This document shows positions 51,620 through 63,555 of a stretch of DNA of 64,000 bases, one piece after another. Made by a program: the position numbers and the translations under genes. The stretch comes from Candidatus Desulfofervidus auxilii (GTDB lineage Bacteria; Desulfobacterota; Desulfofervidia; Desulfofervidales; Desulfofervidaceae). The notes below the pieces were generated by a model. It did not search any database. It saw only the letters and a list, made by a program, of their open reading frames with translations, and was not told the DNA's origin. The stretch is taken from NCBI RefSeq assembly GCF_001577525.1, contig NZ_CP013015.1, positions 167,173 through 231,172 on the forward strand, written 5' to 3'. Numbering within the stretch: position 1 is the first letter of the stretch; the number at the start of each line of letters is the position of its first letter.

Positions 51620-52720
51620 ATGAGAATTAAAAATTTACGCAAATTAATGCAGAAAAAAAATTTAGGCAGTATAATAATTTCTCATCCTATCAATCGGCGA
51701 TATTTAAGTGGCTTTCAAATTGAGGACCCACAAATTGGAGAAAGTTCAGGAGTGCTTTTAATCTCTCAAAAACACAATATTCTGGCTACTGACTTTAGGT
51801 ATGCAGAATTAGCCAAAGAAGACACTAAGGATTGGGAAATCTGTATTTATCAGCACAATTTTTTTGAAGAGATCACTGAGCTTTTAAAAAATATGCCTTC
51901 ACCTTTAGGTTTTGAAGCATTGCATTTAACTTACAGCGCTTATCAACATCTAAAGGAAACTTTAAAAGAGAAAGGCATTCCCTTAGATATTGTGCCTACA
52001 GAAGGATTGGTAGAAGGCTTGCGGAAAATAAAGGAAGACAGCGAGATAATACTTCTTAAGCAGGCTATAAAAATGACTGAAGAGGTATATATCAAGTTAA
52101 AGACATTTTTGAACCCTGGGCTAACTGAAAAAGAAGTGGCCTGGTATATAGAGACTCAAATAAGACATGAGTTAAATGCAGAGCTTTCTTTTCCTCCTAT
52201 TGTGGCGAGTGGTTATAATGCAGCTATTCCCCATGCTGTACCTACTGAAAAAAGATTAAAAACAAATGAACCGATTATTATTGACTGTGGTCTAAGGTGG
52301 AAGGGTTATTGTGCAGATATGACGCGGACTTTTTATTTGGGGAAACCAGATAAAAAGTTTAAGGAAATCTATAACTTGGTGTTTGAAGCCCAAAAGCTAA
52401 CCATCGCTCAGATAAAAAGAGGCCTTAAAACTTATCAAGTAGATGCTATAGCTAGAGATTTTTTGAAAGAAAAAGGCTGTGCTCATGCCTTTTTACATTC
52501 CCTAGGACATGGAGTGGGTCTTTTAGTCCATGAAGCTCCGAGTCTTTCCCCACGAAGGCCTGGAGAGACATTACAAACCAACATGGTGGCAACTATAGAG
52601 CCAGGACTTTATCTATCAGGATGGGGTGGTGTGCGTATAGAAGATATGGTTATAATTAGAGAAAATGGATGTGAACGTTTAAATAAGCTTTCTACTAATT
52701 TAAAGGATTGGGTATTATAA
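51620..52720 (+). CDS. pepP: Xaa-Pro peptidase (M24)
   Basis: 366 aa. N-terminal creatinase-like domain, then the pita-bread fold with metal ligands in IIIDCGLRWKGYCADMTRTFYLG (two Asp), HSLGHGVGLLVHEAP (His), IEPGLYL and GVRIEDMV (two Glu). Aminopeptidase that removes N-terminal residues before proline. Confidence 0.93.
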   Translation: MRIKNLRKLMQKKNLGSIIISHPINRRYLSGFQIEDPQIGESSGVLLISQKHNILATDFRYAELAKEDTKDWEICIYQHNFFEEITELLKNMPSPLGFEALHLTYSAYQHLKETLKEKGIPLDIVPTEGLVEGLRKIKEDSEIILLKQAIKMTEEVYIKLKTFLNPGLTEKEVAWYIETQIRHELNAELSFPPIVASGYNAAIPHAVPTEKRLKTNEPIIIDCGLRWKGYCADMTRTFYLGKPDKKFKEIYNLVFEAQKLTIAQIKRGLKTYQVDAIARDFLKEKGCAHAFLHSLGHGVGLLVHEAPSLSPRRPGETLQTNMVATIEPGLYLSGWGGVRIEDMVIIRENGCERLNKLSTNLKDWVL

Positions 52721-52721
52721 A

Positions 52722-53597
52722 ATGATTTTTGTCACCGGTGCTACTGGATTTGTAGGTAATCATTTGGTTAAAACTTTATTAGCCTTTGACCAGAAGGTTA
52801 AGTGTTTGGTAAGGCCAGGTTCAGAAAGTCGCTTACGTTATCCAGTTAAAATAGTAAAAGGAGATATTTTTTCTCCAGATTTAGCTGAAAAAATGTCTGG
52901 TTGCAAAGCACTCATACATTTAATTGGTATCATCCGAGAGTTTCCTAAAAAAAATATTACCTTTAAGCGTCTTCATGTAAAGGCTACTCAAGTGGCCATA
53001 GAGGCAGCTAAAAAGGCGGGGATAAAAAGATTTATCCATATGAGTGCCTTAGGCACAGGTCCTCAAGCTGTTACTGAGTATCATAAAACCAAGTGGCAAG
53101 CTGAAAGATTGGTGCAGGAAAGTGGGCTTGTTTACACTATTTTCCGCCCCTCGGTAATTTATGGACCATATGACCATTTTACTACTCTTTTAGCCAGGAT
53201 AATAAAACGTTCCCCTTTCATCCCTATTATTGGAGACGGACTTTATAAACTTCAACCTGTTCATGTGAACACTGTGGCTTTGGCCTTTGTTTTAGCCCTT
53301 TTTTTAGGTGATACTCACAATCACACCTATGAAATAGGTGGGCCACAAGCATTGACTTATAGAGAAATTGTGGATACTATTGCCGAGCATTTTAAAAAGA
53401 GGATAAAAAAGGTGTATATTCCCATGAAGATAATAAAAAGTGTTACTATCAAGTTAGAGTCATTTTCCTTTTATCCTTTGACCCAAGAGATGTTGACCAT
53501 GCTCATTGCCGGAAATGTGGTAAAGGAGCAAAGTTTTTATAAAATATTTCCTTTATCTCCTATAAGATTCAAAGAAAGTTTGGGGTTTTTAAAATGA
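52722..53597 (+). CDS. NDUFA9-like NAD(P)-binding protein
   Basis: 291 aa, atypical extended [23 protein letters not shown] start, [22 protein letters not shown] (complex I NDUFA9-like signature), then H-x3-K in the YxxxK position ([13 protein letters not shown]) and [11 protein letters not shown]. Possibly acts on quinone-pathway or lipid intermediates. Overlaps purC by 4 bp. Confidence 0.88.
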   Translation: MIFVTGATGFVGNHLVKTLLAFDQKVKCLVRPGSESRLRYPVKIVKGDIFSPDLAEKMSGCKALIHLIGIIREFPKKNITFKRLHVKATQVAIEAAKKAGIKRFIHMSALGTGPQAVTEYHKTKWQAERLVQESGLVYTIFRPSVIYGPYDHFTTLLARIIKRSPFIPIIGDGLYKLQPVHVNTVALAFVLALFLGDTHNHTYEIGGPQALTYREIVDTIAEHFKKRIKKVYIPMKIIKSVTIKLESFSFYPLTQEMLTMLIAGNVVKEQSFYKIFPLSPIRFKESLGFLK

Positions 53598-54472
53598 TTG
53601 TATTTGAAACCAACCTTCCTAATTTGGGTCCTTTACACCGAGGTAAGGTAAGGGATATTTATGACTTAGGAAAACACTTACTCATCATTGCCACCGATAG
53701 AATTTCTGCCTTTGATGTGGTTATGCCTGATGCCATTCCTGATAAGGGTTATGTATTAACTCAGATTTCTCTTTACTGGTTTAAGAAAAAAGAAAACATT
53801 GTGCCTCATCACCTTGTTACGGCTGAAGTAAGTGAATTCCCCTCTGTTTGTCAAAAATATACCTCTATTTTGGATGCCAGAAGTATGTTAGTGAAAAAAA
53901 CACGTCCTTTACCAGTAGAATGTATTGTGCGTGGTTATCTAGCTGGCTCGGCCTGGAAGGATTATCAAAAGACAGGAGAAATATGTGGTTATAAACTTCC
54001 CCCAGGTATGAAAGAGGCAGAAAAATTGCCTGAACCTTTATTTACCCCTTCTACTAAAGCCAAAGAAGGACACGATGTAAATATCACCTTTGAACAAATG
54101 GTTTCTATTTTAGGCAATGAAAAAATGGCCCAAGAAATAAAAGAATATAGTTTAACTATTTATAAACAAGCAGTAGATATTGCCTTTAAAAAAGGGATTA
54201 TTATTGCTGACACAAAGTTTGAATTTGGCTTGGATGAAAATGACAGATTAATTTTAATAGATGAGCTCTTAACCCCTGATTCTTCTCGCTTCTGGCCCAA
54301 AGAACAATATCAGCCCGGACATCCTCAACCTAGTTTTGATAAACAGTATTTACGTGACTATTTGCAAAACATCAACTGGAATAAAAAACCACCTGCCCCT
54401 GAACTTCCTCAAGAAGTGATCATGAAAACCAGAGAAAAATATTTTGAGGCACTTCACCGTCTTTTAGGATGA
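53594..54472 (+). CDS. purC: SAICAR synthase
   Basis: 292 aa. [32 protein letters not shown] start, [27 protein letters not shown] and [13 protein letters not shown]. Step 8 of purine synthesis, ATP-dependent addition of aspartate to CAIR. Flanked on both sides by 4-bp overlaps. Confidence 0.96.
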   Translation: MIVFETNLPNLGPLHRGKVRDIYDLGKHLLIIATDRISAFDVVMPDAIPDKGYVLTQISLYWFKKKENIVPHHLVTAEVSEFPSVCQKYTSILDARSMLVKKTRPLPVECIVRGYLAGSAWKDYQKTGEICGYKLPPGMKEAEKLPEPLFTPSTKAKEGHDVNITFEQMVSILGNEKMAQEIKEYSLTIYKQAVDIAFKKGIIIADTKFEFGLDENDRLILIDELLTPDSSRFWPKEQYQPGHPQPSFDKQYLRDYLQNINWNKKPPAPELPQEVIMKTREKYFEALHRLLG

Positions 54473-54969
54473 ACATTATTGGCGTCATTGGAGCAGGTCA
54501 TTGTGATGAAAAAACATACAGATTAGCTATGACTGTGGGGCGTGGTATTGCAGAACACAAATGTATCTTAATCTGTGGAGGTTTAGGTGGAGTCATGGAA
54601 GGAGTTGCGCGGGGAGCTAAAGAAGCAGGTGGTCTTACTGTGGGCATTTTACCTGGTTTTTCCCCAGAGGATGCCAATCCTTATATAGATATTCCTATTG
54701 TTACCGGCCTCGGACATGCCCGCAATGTCATCATTGTTCGCACCGCTGCTGTGTTAATTGCTATTTCAGGCAGTTATGGCACCCTCTCTGAAATTGCCAT
54801 TGCTTTAAAGATGGATAAACCGGTGATAGGACTTAATACCTGGCCACATTTTGAAAAAATCCAATATGTCTCTACTCCAGAAGAAGCAGTGAATAAAGCT
54901 ATAAGCATTTTACCTCCCAACTCCAATCGTTCTCAGTATGGCTGTCGCAGTGGGGGTTTTTGCCCGTAA
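54469..54969 (+). CDS. TIGR00725 family protein (LOG/MoCo-carrier-like Rossmann fold)
   Basis: 166 aa. [39 protein letters not shown], and [24 protein letters not shown] correspond to the nucleotide-binding and PGGxGT-like motifs of LOG-related proteins. Enzymatic role not established. Last 11 residues have Cys near the end ([10 protein letters not shown]). Confidence 0.9.
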   Translation: MNIIGVIGAGHCDEKTYRLAMTVGRGIAEHKCILICGGLGGVMEGVARGAKEAGGLTVGILPGFSPEDANPYIDIPIVTGLGHARNVIIVRTAAVLIAISGSYGTLSEIAIALKMDKPVIGLNTWPHFEKIQYVSTPEEAVNKAISILPPNSNRSQYGCRSGGFCP

Positions 54970-54990
54970 GTTTAATTAAGGAGGGTAAAT

Positions 54991-55287
54991 ATGGCTTTAG
55001 TTGAAATTAGTATTATTCCATTAGGCACATCTACACCCAGTGTAAGTGAACATATAGCAATGAGTCTTAAGCCTTTACAAAAAGCAGGATTAAAATACAC
55101 TATCACACCCATGGGAACAGTGATAGAGGGAGATTTGGATACTATTATGGATATAGTGCGTCAAATGCACGAAGCCTGTTTCAAAAAAGATGTTCAGCGT
55201 GTAGTAACTACCATAAAAATTGATGACCGTCGTGATAAACCTGTTACTATAGAAAGCAAAGTTCAGTCAGTGAAAGAGAAGTTATAG
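54991..55287 (+). CDS. MTH1187 family thiamine-binding-like protein
   Basis: 98 aa, typical YkoF/MTH1187 ferredoxin-like fold: MALVEISIIPLGTSTPSVSEH, YTITPMGTVIEGDLDTIMDI. Members bind thiamine or its precursors. Preceded by AAGGAGGGT. Confidence 0.9.
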   Translation: MALVEISIIPLGTSTPSVSEHIAMSLKPLQKAGLKYTITPMGTVIEGDLDTIMDIVRQMHEACFKKDVQRVVTTIKIDDRRDKPVTIESKVQSVKEKL

Positions 55288-55327
55288 AAGCTGAGACCAG
55301 ATAAAATTTCTAGCCTCAGCCAAAGGA

Positions 55328-56737
55328 TTAAATATCATAATAGAGGGCAAATTCCCAAGGATGTGGCCGCAGTTGAATTTCAGAAGCTTCAAATCTTTTA
55401 CGCTCAATCCATTTTTCAATCACGTCTTCGGTAAAAACATTTCCTTTAAGCAAAAATTCATAATCTTCTTCTAAGGCCTTGATTGCTTCTTCTAAAGAAC
55501 CAGGGGTAGAAGGGACACCTTTTAGTTCTTCTGGAGTGAGGGAATAAATGTCTTTATCTAATGGTTCACCCGGATGGATTTTATTTTCAATTCCATCAAG
55601 TCCTGCCATTAACATAGCAGCAAAGGCTAAATAGCCATTACAAGAAGGGTCGGGAAAGCGGACTTCAACCCTTTTTTCTTTTGGAGAGGGTGAATACATG
55701 GGGATTCGCACTGCTGCACTTCTGTTTCGGCTGCTATAGGCCAAATTTACAGGTGCTTCAAAACCAGGCACCAGTCGCTTATAAGAGTTGGTTATGGGGT
55801 TAGTAAAGGCACAAAGAGCAGGAGCGTGTTTTAAGATGCCACCAATATAATAAAATGCCAGTTCACTTAAGCCACCATATCTATCACCAGCAAAAAGATT
55901 TTGTCCATCTTTCCAGAGACTTTGATGCACATGCATTCCCGAACCATTGTCATTAAAGATAGGCTTGGGCATAAAAGTAACTGTAAAGCCTTTCCTCATG
56001 GCTACATTTTTGATTACATACTTATATTTCATTAAATTATCGCCCATCTTTACCAAAGGAGCAAACCGCATATCAATCTCTGCCTGCCCCCCAGTAGCTA
56101 CCTCGTGATGCTGACATTCCGCCACTACACCAACCTTCTGCATTTCTAAAACCATCTCTGTTCTTAAGTCTTGGAACTTGTCCATGGGTGGTACCGGGAA
56201 ATAACCTTCTTTATACCTAGGTTTATATCCTAAATTAGGATTCTCTTCCCGCCCAGAATTCCAACGTCCTTCAATAGAATCTATAAAGTAGTAACCACAG
56301 CGTTCATTTTGGTCAAAACGAATATCATTAAAAATAAAAAATTCTGCCTCAGGCCCAAAATAAGCAGTGTCAGCCAATCCAGTGGATTTTAAATAAATTT
56401 CGGCTTTCTGAGCAATATATCTAGGGTCACGTGAATAGGCTTCTTTGGTAATAGGGTCAACAACATTACAAATGAAACTAATTGTAGGTTGCTCACAAAA
56501 TGGTTCCATGAAGACTGTATTAGGATCTGGCATCACCAGCATGTCACTGGCATGGATGACCTGCCAACCACGCATGCTGGAGCCATCAAAACCAAAACCT
56601 TCTTCAAAACTTTCCTCATTTAAACAGCTAATAGGCACAGAAAAATGTTGCCATGTACCTAATAAATCACAAAATTTCAAATCTACCATCTTTGCTCCAT
56701 TTTCCTTGGCAAATTCTATGGCCTCTTTTGGTGTCAT
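55328..56737 (-). CDS. glnA: Glutamine synthetase, type I
   Basis: 469 aa, standard GSI length. [54 protein letters not shown], and the regulatory Tyr in [12 protein letters not shown] at the GSI-beta adenylylation site. Makes glutamine from glutamate, ammonia and ATP. Its start overlaps glnD by 4 bp, and the adenylyltransferase that controls it is in the same operon. Confidence 0.97.
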   Translation of the reverse strand: MTPKEAIEFAKENGAKMVDLKFCDLLGTWQHFSVPISCLNEESFEEGFGFDGSSMRGWQVIHASDMLVMPDPNTVFMEPFCEQPTISFICNVVDPITKEAYSRDPRYIAQKAEIYLKSTGLADTAYFGPEAEFFIFNDIRFDQNERCGYYFIDSIEGRWNSGREENPNLGYKPRYKEGYFPVPPMDKFQDLRTEMVLEMQKVGVVAECQHHEVATGGQAEIDMRFAPLVKMGDNLMKYKYVIKNVAMRKGFTVTFMPKPIFNDNGSGMHVHQSLWKDGQNLFAGDRYGGLSELAFYYIGGILKHAPALCAFTNPITNSYKRLVPGFEAPVNLAYSSRNRSAAVRIPMYSPSPKEKRVEVRFPDPSCNGYLAFAAMLMAGLDGIENKIHPGEPLDKDIYSLTPEELKGVPSTPGSLEEAIKALEEDYEFLLKGNVFTEDVIEKWIERKRFEASEIQLRPHPWEFALYYDI

Positions 56738-59298
56738 TGCTTTTCCTCCTTTAATATTGTCTTAAGGGTATATTTTATCAGTGAGATGCGCTGTGGACTT
56801 CTCACCTTTCCTCCTCCTTTTTCTTCTATATAAAAAACATCCACTACTTGGTCTAGACGAGTAGAAATTTTGGCAATATGGATGTTTAATTCTAATTTAA
56901 ATAAACACTGGGCCAACTTAAAAAGAAGAGCTGGTCTATCGGCAGTATATACTTCCACAATAGTATAGAAATCTGATGTTTCATTATCTAGTTTTATCTC
57001 GGTTTCAACTTGGGGTAAACCTCTTTTCATAAAGACTTCACTAATGTAATATTTGGCCTCTAGAAGCTTTTCTAAGTCAATTTCCCCTTTGATTGCCTGA
57101 TATAATCTCTCTTCCACATTTTTCCACTTTTGAGGCATCCTTTCCCTTTCACTTTTGGTACTTACCCAGAAGGTATCTAAGGCTATTTTGTTCTTCCAAG
57201 TATGGGCTTGAGCATTGACAATATTAAATCCTTCTAAAGAAAGAACACCTGCCATTTTGGCAAATAAACCAGGTGCATCCCAAGTAGCAATTGTGACTTT
57301 GTAGTATTGAGGTTGTGAAGTCCCCTCCCAATGTAGAACTAGGGGTTCTCCATTAAGTTTATGGACAAGTTTTAAATGAAATAAGATATCCTCAAGTGAT
57401 GTGCCAAGTAGATAACGATGAGGTAAAACTTCAAAAAGATGTTCTGCCTCCTTTTGAGAATACTGCTGAGATAGGCGTAAAATCAGCGCTTCTTTAATTT
57501 CCTGAAGCATAGTCCAAATATCTGCCTGACTGAATTCTCCTTTTTCTAACACCCGCTCTAGTTTTAAAAAGAGTTCTGTAATTAAGGTCATTTTCCAATC
57601 CGTAAAAGCACGGGGACCAGTAGCCTTAGCATCGGCAAAGGTAAGCACATAAAGCATTTTTAATCTATTTGTATCCCCCACTATCTGGGCTGTATCTATA
57701 ATAATCTTTTCCTCCCCTATATCTCGCCGTTGGGCAATGTGAGATAACAGGAGGTGGTGACGAATCAACCAAATGATATTTTCACATATTTTCTGCGGAA
57801 ACCGCCAGCGTTTTAAAATCTTTTCTGTCTCATTAGCCCCTGTTTCCTCATGGGGAGGTCCAATCCCTTTTCCAAAATCGTGGAACAGGGCTGCAAGAAG
57901 CAAGGTGTCCAAATCATCGCATGTTTGAGCTACTTTAGTAAAAATGGGATATTTATCTTTATATTTTCCTTGTCTTAATCGTTTTACTTCCTCTACAGTA
58001 TGAAAGGCATGTAAATCCACAGTATAAATATGATAAAGATTGTGTTGAGGCAAATGTAATATATTATGCCATTCAGGGAAAATGGCACAAAATAAACCTT
58101 GATAGGTCATGTCTTCCAAAAAGGGTAAGATATCTTTTTGAGTATTTAAGAATTCCAAGAAGGCATCACGCACTCCTATATCTTCAGAAAGATAGCCTTT
58201 TAGCTCTTCAACAGCCTTGGAAAGCAAAATTTGGGTATTGAAAGAGAAACTTGCATCTAGATTTGCTGCCCAAGTATAAACTTTAATCAGTAAGGCTGGC
58301 TGTTTCAAAAACACCTCTTTATTATCTACCCTAATCTGACCATCACAAAGATCTATCCCTGGGGCAAGTATCTTTCTTTGATAAAAGAAAAAAGAGGATT
58401 TCTGCTCTTCCCAAATGTAGTTAAAGAACAGGCGAGTAATATGTTTTACTTCAAAGGTATGAGTAAAAAATGCCCGCATGAAATTCTCCACTGCTTTAAT
58501 CCGAGGTGAGTCTTTAAATCCTAAAAAGTGGGCAATTTTCTCTTGATAAACAAAGGATAACTCATCATTTTCACGCTTACTTAAATAGTGTAAGTGATTT
58601 CTCACTCGCCAGAGAAAATCTAGGGCCTCTCCTAGCTGTTCTTTTTCTTTAGGAGAAAAAACAGGTAATTCTTCCTGTCCAAAGGCTACAATGGTTGCCC
58701 ATCTGAGAGTATGTATATCTCGTAATCCCCCGCTACCTTCTTTAATATGTGGTTCTAAAAGATAGGCATGTTGGTTATAATGTTGATGGCGTTTTTCTCT
58801 CCTTTCCCATATATTTTTTAAAATCTGCTGCCGATGTGGAATGATAAGATATTTATTCAGTTTCTGTATAAGCTGGTCAAATAGGGCATGATTCCCACCT
58901 AAAAAGCGTGGTGTAAGCATGGCCATAAAGGCAAAGAAATCACTTTTTGCTATTTGCAGACATTCTTCTATAGTGCGAAAGCTATGGTCCAATTTGAGTT
59001 TATTGTCCCACAAGGATTGAACAAAATGCACAATCGCATCTTTCAGAATAGCCGATGGCTTTTCTACATGCAAGATAAGTAAATCCGCATCAGAATAAAA
59101 ACTCATTTCCTTTCTTCCATAGCCACCAATGGCTATAATTGCGACTTCATCCACTACCGTTTTAGGGATTAGTCTCTCCCATTGCTCCTTAATAAATTTA
59201 TCTACTACCTGTGTATAACCATTGACAATTTCTATCCCACTAGCCCCTGCCAGGTGTTTTTTAATAAGTTCCTCCCTTTCCTTAACCAAATCAATCAT
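56734..59298 (-). CDS. glnD: [Protein-PII] uridylyltransferase/uridylyl-removing enzyme
   Basis: 854 aa from ATG 59298, which follows the glnB stop by one base; a longer frame would overlap glnB. N-terminal nucleotidyltransferase motif [21 protein letters not shown] domain with [12 protein letters not shown] (residues ~440-500), and two C-terminal ACT domains ([34 protein letters not shown]) that sense glutamine. Modifies the PII protein encoded next door. Confidence 0.95.
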   Translation of the reverse strand: MIDLVKEREELIKKHLAGASGIEIVNGYTQVVDKFIKEQWERLIPKTVVDEVAIIAIGGYGRKEMSFYSDADLLILHVEKPSAILKDAIVHFVQSLWDNKLKLDHSFRTIEECLQIAKSDFFAFMAMLTPRFLGGNHALFDQLIQKLNKYLIIPHRQQILKNIWERREKRHQHYNQHAYLLEPHIKEGSGGLRDIHTLRWATIVAFGQEELPVFSPKEKEQLGEALDFLWRVRNHLHYLSKRENDELSFVYQEKIAHFLGFKDSPRIKAVENFMRAFFTHTFEVKHITRLFFNYIWEEQKSSFFFYQRKILAPGIDLCDGQIRVDNKEVFLKQPALLIKVYTWAANLDASFSFNTQILLSKAVEELKGYLSEDIGVRDAFLEFLNTQKDILPFLEDMTYQGLFCAIFPEWHNILHLPQHNLYHIYTVDLHAFHTVEEVKRLRQGKYKDKYPIFTKVAQTCDDLDTLLLAALFHDFGKGIGPPHEETGANETEKILKRWRFPQKICENIIWLIRHHLLLSHIAQRRDIGEEKIIIDTAQIVGDTNRLKMLYVLTFADAKATGPRAFTDWKMTLITELFLKLERVLEKGEFSQADIWTMLQEIKEALILRLSQQYSQKEAEHLFEVLPHRYLLGTSLEDILFHLKLVHKLNGEPLVLHWEGTSQPQYYKVTIATWDAPGLFAKMAGVLSLEGFNIVNAQAHTWKNKIALDTFWVSTKSERERMPQKWKNVEERLYQAIKGEIDLEKLLEAKYYISEVFMKRGLPQVETEIKLDNETSDFYTIVEVYTADRPALLFKLAQCLFKLELNIHIAKISTRLDQVVDVFYIEEKGGGKVRSPQRISLIKYTLKTILKEEKQ

Positions 59299-59299
59299 T

Positions 59300-59650
<351 letters not shown>

Positions 59651-62527
59651 CTAATCCATTATTTTCTCCCAAACATCTCTCACCTTCTGCCTTAATCCTT
59701 GGGTATAACTTACTACCTCAGTTACTGAAATTTTAAAAGGTGGCTTTCCCAATCCCCAATGTTGCCAGAGTTCTCTTAAATCATTGGAAGAAAGGAGTGT
59801 ATCTGAAGGACGACCATAAAGCAGGTTTAGCCGATGTTCCAAGGCCTTTAAGAAATTATAACCTTCTATTAGCACATTTGCTTCTTTTTCTTTAAGTAAT
59901 CCTCCCGACCTAATGGCCTTTAGTGCTTCTAAGGTATGACGATGACGTATCATAGAATATTCTCTCCCATAAGTGAGCTGTAAATACTGGGTTAAAAACT
60001 CTATTTCTATAAGACCACCTTTGCCAACCTTGAGATTAAACTTATCATTTTCCTCCCCTGCCCTTTCCTTCAAAATACGTTCACGCATGTTTCTGATTTC
60101 TTCCTTCCAATCAACCTCCTTTCCATAAACTAAATCTTGTCGTAAAATTTCCCATTTTTCTGATAAATCATTCTCAATTATAGCTCTAGCCTTAAGTAGA
60201 GTCTGAAATTCCCAAGGCTGTGCTTGATTTTGATAATAGGATTTAAAGGACTCTAAAGACACTACCAATGGGCCAAATCTACCAGAAGGGCGTAAACGAG
60301 TGTCTACTTTATAACCTGGTCCGACTGTGTGAGGCAAAGTAAGTATAGAGATAAGCCTTTGGGCTACTTTAACAAAGTAGACATGGGCATTTTGCTTGAG
60401 AGATAGTTCCGCATCCTGTGGATAGTCATAAATAAAGAGCAAATCCAAGTCTGATTCATAGGCCATCTCCTGACTGCCCAATTTTCCTAAAACCACAATA
60501 ATAAAGGGCAAATTTAGGGAAGAAAATGTCCTATTTACTTCCTCCTTTGCCCAAAAGAGAGCCTGTTTTAAACACAATTCAGCCACCAGACTCAACTGCT
60601 GTGATACCCTTAAATAACTCAATCTACCTGCCAAGTCATGAAAGCCTATTCGGAGCACCTCTTCATTTTTGAAACGCCTTAAAGCCTCTATTTTTTCCTC
60701 TAAATCAGTTTTATCTCGGATAGCCACATTTAATGCCTCTTTGAGTTTACTTTCAGTCTTAACAGGGATAGACTCCGAGGCCTCAATTAAATTATCAAAT
60801 AACTGAAAGTGTTTAATGAATAATGTTGACAAAAATTTGCTTGCCCCAAAAATTTGTAAAAGTAGCTTTCTTAAATGGGGGTTTTCTTTTAATAGGGCAT
60901 AAAGACCGGCTCTAGGACCAATGCGAGAGATAAATTCCTCTAAGTGAAGCAAGCCTAGATCAGGATTGATGGTTTGAGAAATCTCAATTAACATCTCAGG
61001 CAAAATAGAAATAAAAAGATTATGTGCCCGTTCAGAAATATATGGTGTTTTAAAAATACCCTTCAAATTAGAAATACACTCATAAGCGACTTTCGGCCTT
61101 TTAAAACCTAATTTTTCTAAATAAGCAATTCCCTCTTCCTTTAGCTTGGGGTCAGTAAACAGCCCTTTTAATGAAAACTCTTTGGTTTCCGTCTCTTCTG
61201 TATGCAAAAGGGTCTTAAAGAGATGATGAACAAAGGAAGTCATCTTACCTAATTGAAAATAAAACATATTTAGTGCTTCTCCTTCATCCTTATGAACATA
61301 TCCCATCAAACGCACAATCTTTAATAGGCTGTTTTTATCTAAGGGTAAGGTATGAGTCTGAGAATGGGTGAGCATTTGACAATGGTGTTCTAATCGGCGT
61401 AGGTAGCGGTAAGCACGGGCTAATCTTTGAGCATCTTCTGGTGAAACAATCCCTTGTTCTTTAAGCACAGAAATGGTTTTAAAGGTATTATACTGACGCA
61501 GATTGGGAATCTTTCCTGCATAGATAAGTTGTAAGGCATGGACAAAAAACTCTAATTCTCTTATACCTCCTTTACCTAATTTTATATTAAACCTTTCCTG
61601 ACTACTACTCTTTAAATCCAATGCCTTTTTTAACAGCCTAATTTCTTCTATGCCTGAATAATCCAGATAACGGCGATAAATAAAGGGAGTGAGGCTGTAT
61701 AAAAATGCCTCTCCTCTTTTTATGTCCCCAGCTACAGGGCGGGCACGTAATAAGGCCAATCTTTCTGAGGCCCTTCCAAACGTTTCATAAAAGATTTCTA
61801 TAGCAGTTGTAGATTGGACAATCTCACTCTCTTTTCCTCCTGGACGTAAATTTAAATCTACTTTAAAGACCTCTTCTCCATAACTAAGATCCTGAAGGAG
61901 TTTTGTGATGGTCTCTGCAAGCTTAATAAAAGACCTATGCACTTCTGGTGGAGGTTGAAAAGGAGCATCATAGACATAGATAAGGTCAATATCAGAATAA
62001 AAATTGAGCTCCCTTGCCCCTAACTTGCCCAGTCCTAGAATAAAAAATTTGGTAGAAGGAGGTATTTTAAATGACAATATAATAAGGGCATGCTCATAGC
62101 AGGCTTGGAGACAGGCCTCTGCCAAGTCGCTTAATTCAGCCAAATTTTCCTCTAAGGGACATAATCGGTTGACATCTCTCGCCCAAAGACGAAGGTATTC
62201 CCTTGCCTTAAAATCCCTAAGACTTTTGGGAAAATCCTCTTGAGAAATAAAACATCTCAATTCTTTAAGGAAATCGTCTTTTGTTTTTTTCTGTAAAATG
62301 GCCTCTTTCAAAAACAGCCAATTAACTAAATCAGGTTCTTTTACCAATAAATTGACCAAATATGGTGAACTCACACAAATTTTCAACAATTGCTTGGCCT
62401 GCTCTGGATGCGCATTGAAAAAATCTATTACTTCAGGTGTTTGTTTTTCTAATAACCTCTTAAAGGCAATTTCACCATAAGGCCACAAGATGTGATGGGA
62501 AAGGGTTTTATAAATATCTTCACTCAT
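59651..62527 (-). CDS. glnE: Glutamine synthetase adenylyltransferase/deadenylase
   Basis: 958 aa with two duplicated nucleotidyltransferase halves. First (deadenylylation) site LGLGKLGARELNFYSDIDLIY, second (adenylylation) site VLGKLGSQEMAYESDLDLLF; the G-x(n)-D-x-D residues are intact in both. First gene of glnE-glnB-glnD-glnA, so all regulators and their target are in one transcription unit. Confidence 0.96.
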   Translation of the reverse strand: MSEDIYKTLSHHILWPYGEIAFKRLLEKQTPEVIDFFNAHPEQAKQLLKICVSSPYLVNLLVKEPDLVNWLFLKEAILQKKTKDDFLKELRCFISQEDFPKSLRDFKAREYLRLWARDVNRLCPLEENLAELSDLAEACLQACYEHALIILSFKIPPSTKFFILGLGKLGARELNFYSDIDLIYVYDAPFQPPPEVHRSFIKLAETITKLLQDLSYGEEVFKVDLNLRPGGKESEIVQSTTAIEIFYETFGRASERLALLRARPVAGDIKRGEAFLYSLTPFIYRRYLDYSGIEEIRLLKKALDLKSSSQERFNIKLGKGGIRELEFFVHALQLIYAGKIPNLRQYNTFKTISVLKEQGIVSPEDAQRLARAYRYLRRLEHHCQMLTHSQTHTLPLDKNSLLKIVRLMGYVHKDEGEALNMFYFQLGKMTSFVHHLFKTLLHTEETETKEFSLKGLFTDPKLKEEGIAYLEKLGFKRPKVAYECISNLKGIFKTPYISERAHNLFISILPEMLIEISQTINPDLGLLHLEEFISRIGPRAGLYALLKENPHLRKLLLQIFGASKFLSTLFIKHFQLFDNLIEASESIPVKTESKLKEALNVAIRDKTDLEEKIEALRRFKNEEVLRIGFHDLAGRLSYLRVSQQLSLVAELCLKQALFWAKEEVNRTFSSLNLPFIIVVLGKLGSQEMAYESDLDLLFIYDYPQDAELSLKQNAHVYFVKVAQRLISILTLPHTVGPGYKVDTRLRPSGRFGPLVVSLESFKSYYQNQAQPWEFQTLLKARAIIENDLSEKWEILRQDLVYGKEVDWKEEIRNMRERILKERAGEENDKFNLKVGKGGLIEIEFLTQYLQLTYGREYSMIRHRHTLEALKAIRSGGLLKEKEANVLIEGYNFLKALEHRLNLLYGRPSDTLLSSNDLRELWQHWGLGKPPFKISVTEVVSYTQGLRQKVRDVWEKIMD

Positions 62528-62704
62528 AGTTCTTTCCTTTAAAAAGATAATCCCAGATTACATAAAAATTGTAAAGAGGTAGATAAAAACCCTGAATCTT
62601 ACCTTGAACATTCCCCAAAATTTAGGCGTTGATCTTTAATTATGAACTTTTTATAGAGTAATCACGGATTTTGGGCAGGACACATGCTGGATTCCATAAT
62701 GAGG

Positions 62705-63088
62705 TTAAACTTCAAAATGCCTTATTACACCTTCTATTAATTCACTGTAGTCTTTTAACTTTCCATATATAATTTGGGCAACCTCTTCCTTATAGGTATG
62801 TGATGTCATGTTCCTATCATCAGTCATTTCAAGAAGTTTAATAGTCTCATCCTCTTTTATCATGCCTATAGTAAATATTTCCCTAAAACAAGATTTTGGG
62901 GAATGGCAAATTATTCCCTCTTTTACCTTTAAATATTCTTTGATAAATTTCCAAAGTGCCTCAAAGGTATACTCAAATCTTTGTATTGCTGCATCTCTCA
63001 CTATGATAGAGTAGGGTTGCTGCAATATATCCCTTAGTGTCCTAATTGCCCTTTTAGTATCTTCATATCTTATTTTTAGTCTTTCCAA
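62705..63088 (-). CDS. hepT: HepT-like HEPN toxin (HI0074 family)
   Basis: 127 aa. Helical HEPN domain starting MERLKIRYEDTKRAIRTLRD, with AIQRFEYTFEALWKFIKEYL and the RNase motif R-x4-H in DDRNMTSHTYKEEVA. Predicted RNase whose activity is blocked by the cognate nucleotidyltransferase. Overlaps that gene by 13 bp. Confidence 0.9.
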   Translation of the reverse strand: MERLKIRYEDTKRAIRTLRDILQQPYSIIVRDAAIQRFEYTFEALWKFIKEYLKVKEGIICHSPKSCFREIFTIGMIKEDETIKLLEMTDDRNMTSHTYKEEVAQIIYGKLKDYSELIEGVIRHFEV

Positions 63089-63387
63089 ACTATTGCTTCC
63101 TTTAGGGCTATTTTTTTAAACTCTTCTGATACGGCAGAAAAGTCCACAATTTCTACCTTATATGGAATATTTAGTTCCTCTATGTATTCACGCAATAAAA
63201 TCAATTTTTTCTTGTTGAACCTTTTACCTGTGATTATGCCAACATCAACATCGGAGGTATTTACAAAATCTCCTCTTGCTCTCGAACCAAACAATATAAT
63301 CTTTACATCTTCATCTTTAAGAAAGTTTAAAAAAACTTCTTTGAGCTTTTCAATAGAATCTTTCATTGTGTCCTCTAATTTCTTCAT
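63076..63387 (-). CDS. mntA: MntA-like nucleotidyltransferase (antitoxin)
   Basis: 103 aa from the ATG at 63387 (63366 also possible). Active site [20 protein letters not shown] (GS-x-A-R-G-D...D-x-D). AMPylates the HEPN toxin in the type VII toxin-antitoxin system. Second HEPN-MNT pair of the window, not closely similar to the one at 33127. Confidence 0.9.
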   Translation of the reverse strand: MKKLEDTMKDSIEKLKEVFLNFLKDEDVKIILFGSRARGDFVNTSDVDVGIITGKRFNKKKLILLREYIEELNIPYKVEIVDFSAVSEEFKKIALKEAIVWKD

Positions 63388-63438
63388 AAAATATAGCATT
63401 AGTTCTATGTACTGTCAAAGCCTCCTGCTTTTTGGGTA

Positions 63439-63514
63439 TAATGACCTCCCTGCCTGTCGGCAGACAGGTACCTTAAAATGGGCTAAAATATGTCCACCCT
63501 GGAGGGGGTCATTA
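63439..63514. repeat. Inverted repeat enclosing GC-rich palindrome copy 5
   Basis: TAATGACC (63439-63446) and GGTCATTA (63507-63514) bound a 76-bp stretch that contains CCTGCCTGTCGGCAGACAGG (63450-63468), a member of the dispersed palindrome family. Compact, self-complementary ends resemble a small mobile repeat. Confidence 0.6.
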
Positions 63515-63555
63515 CACCTTGTTGACCCTATTTTTATTCATGATATTTTTAATTT

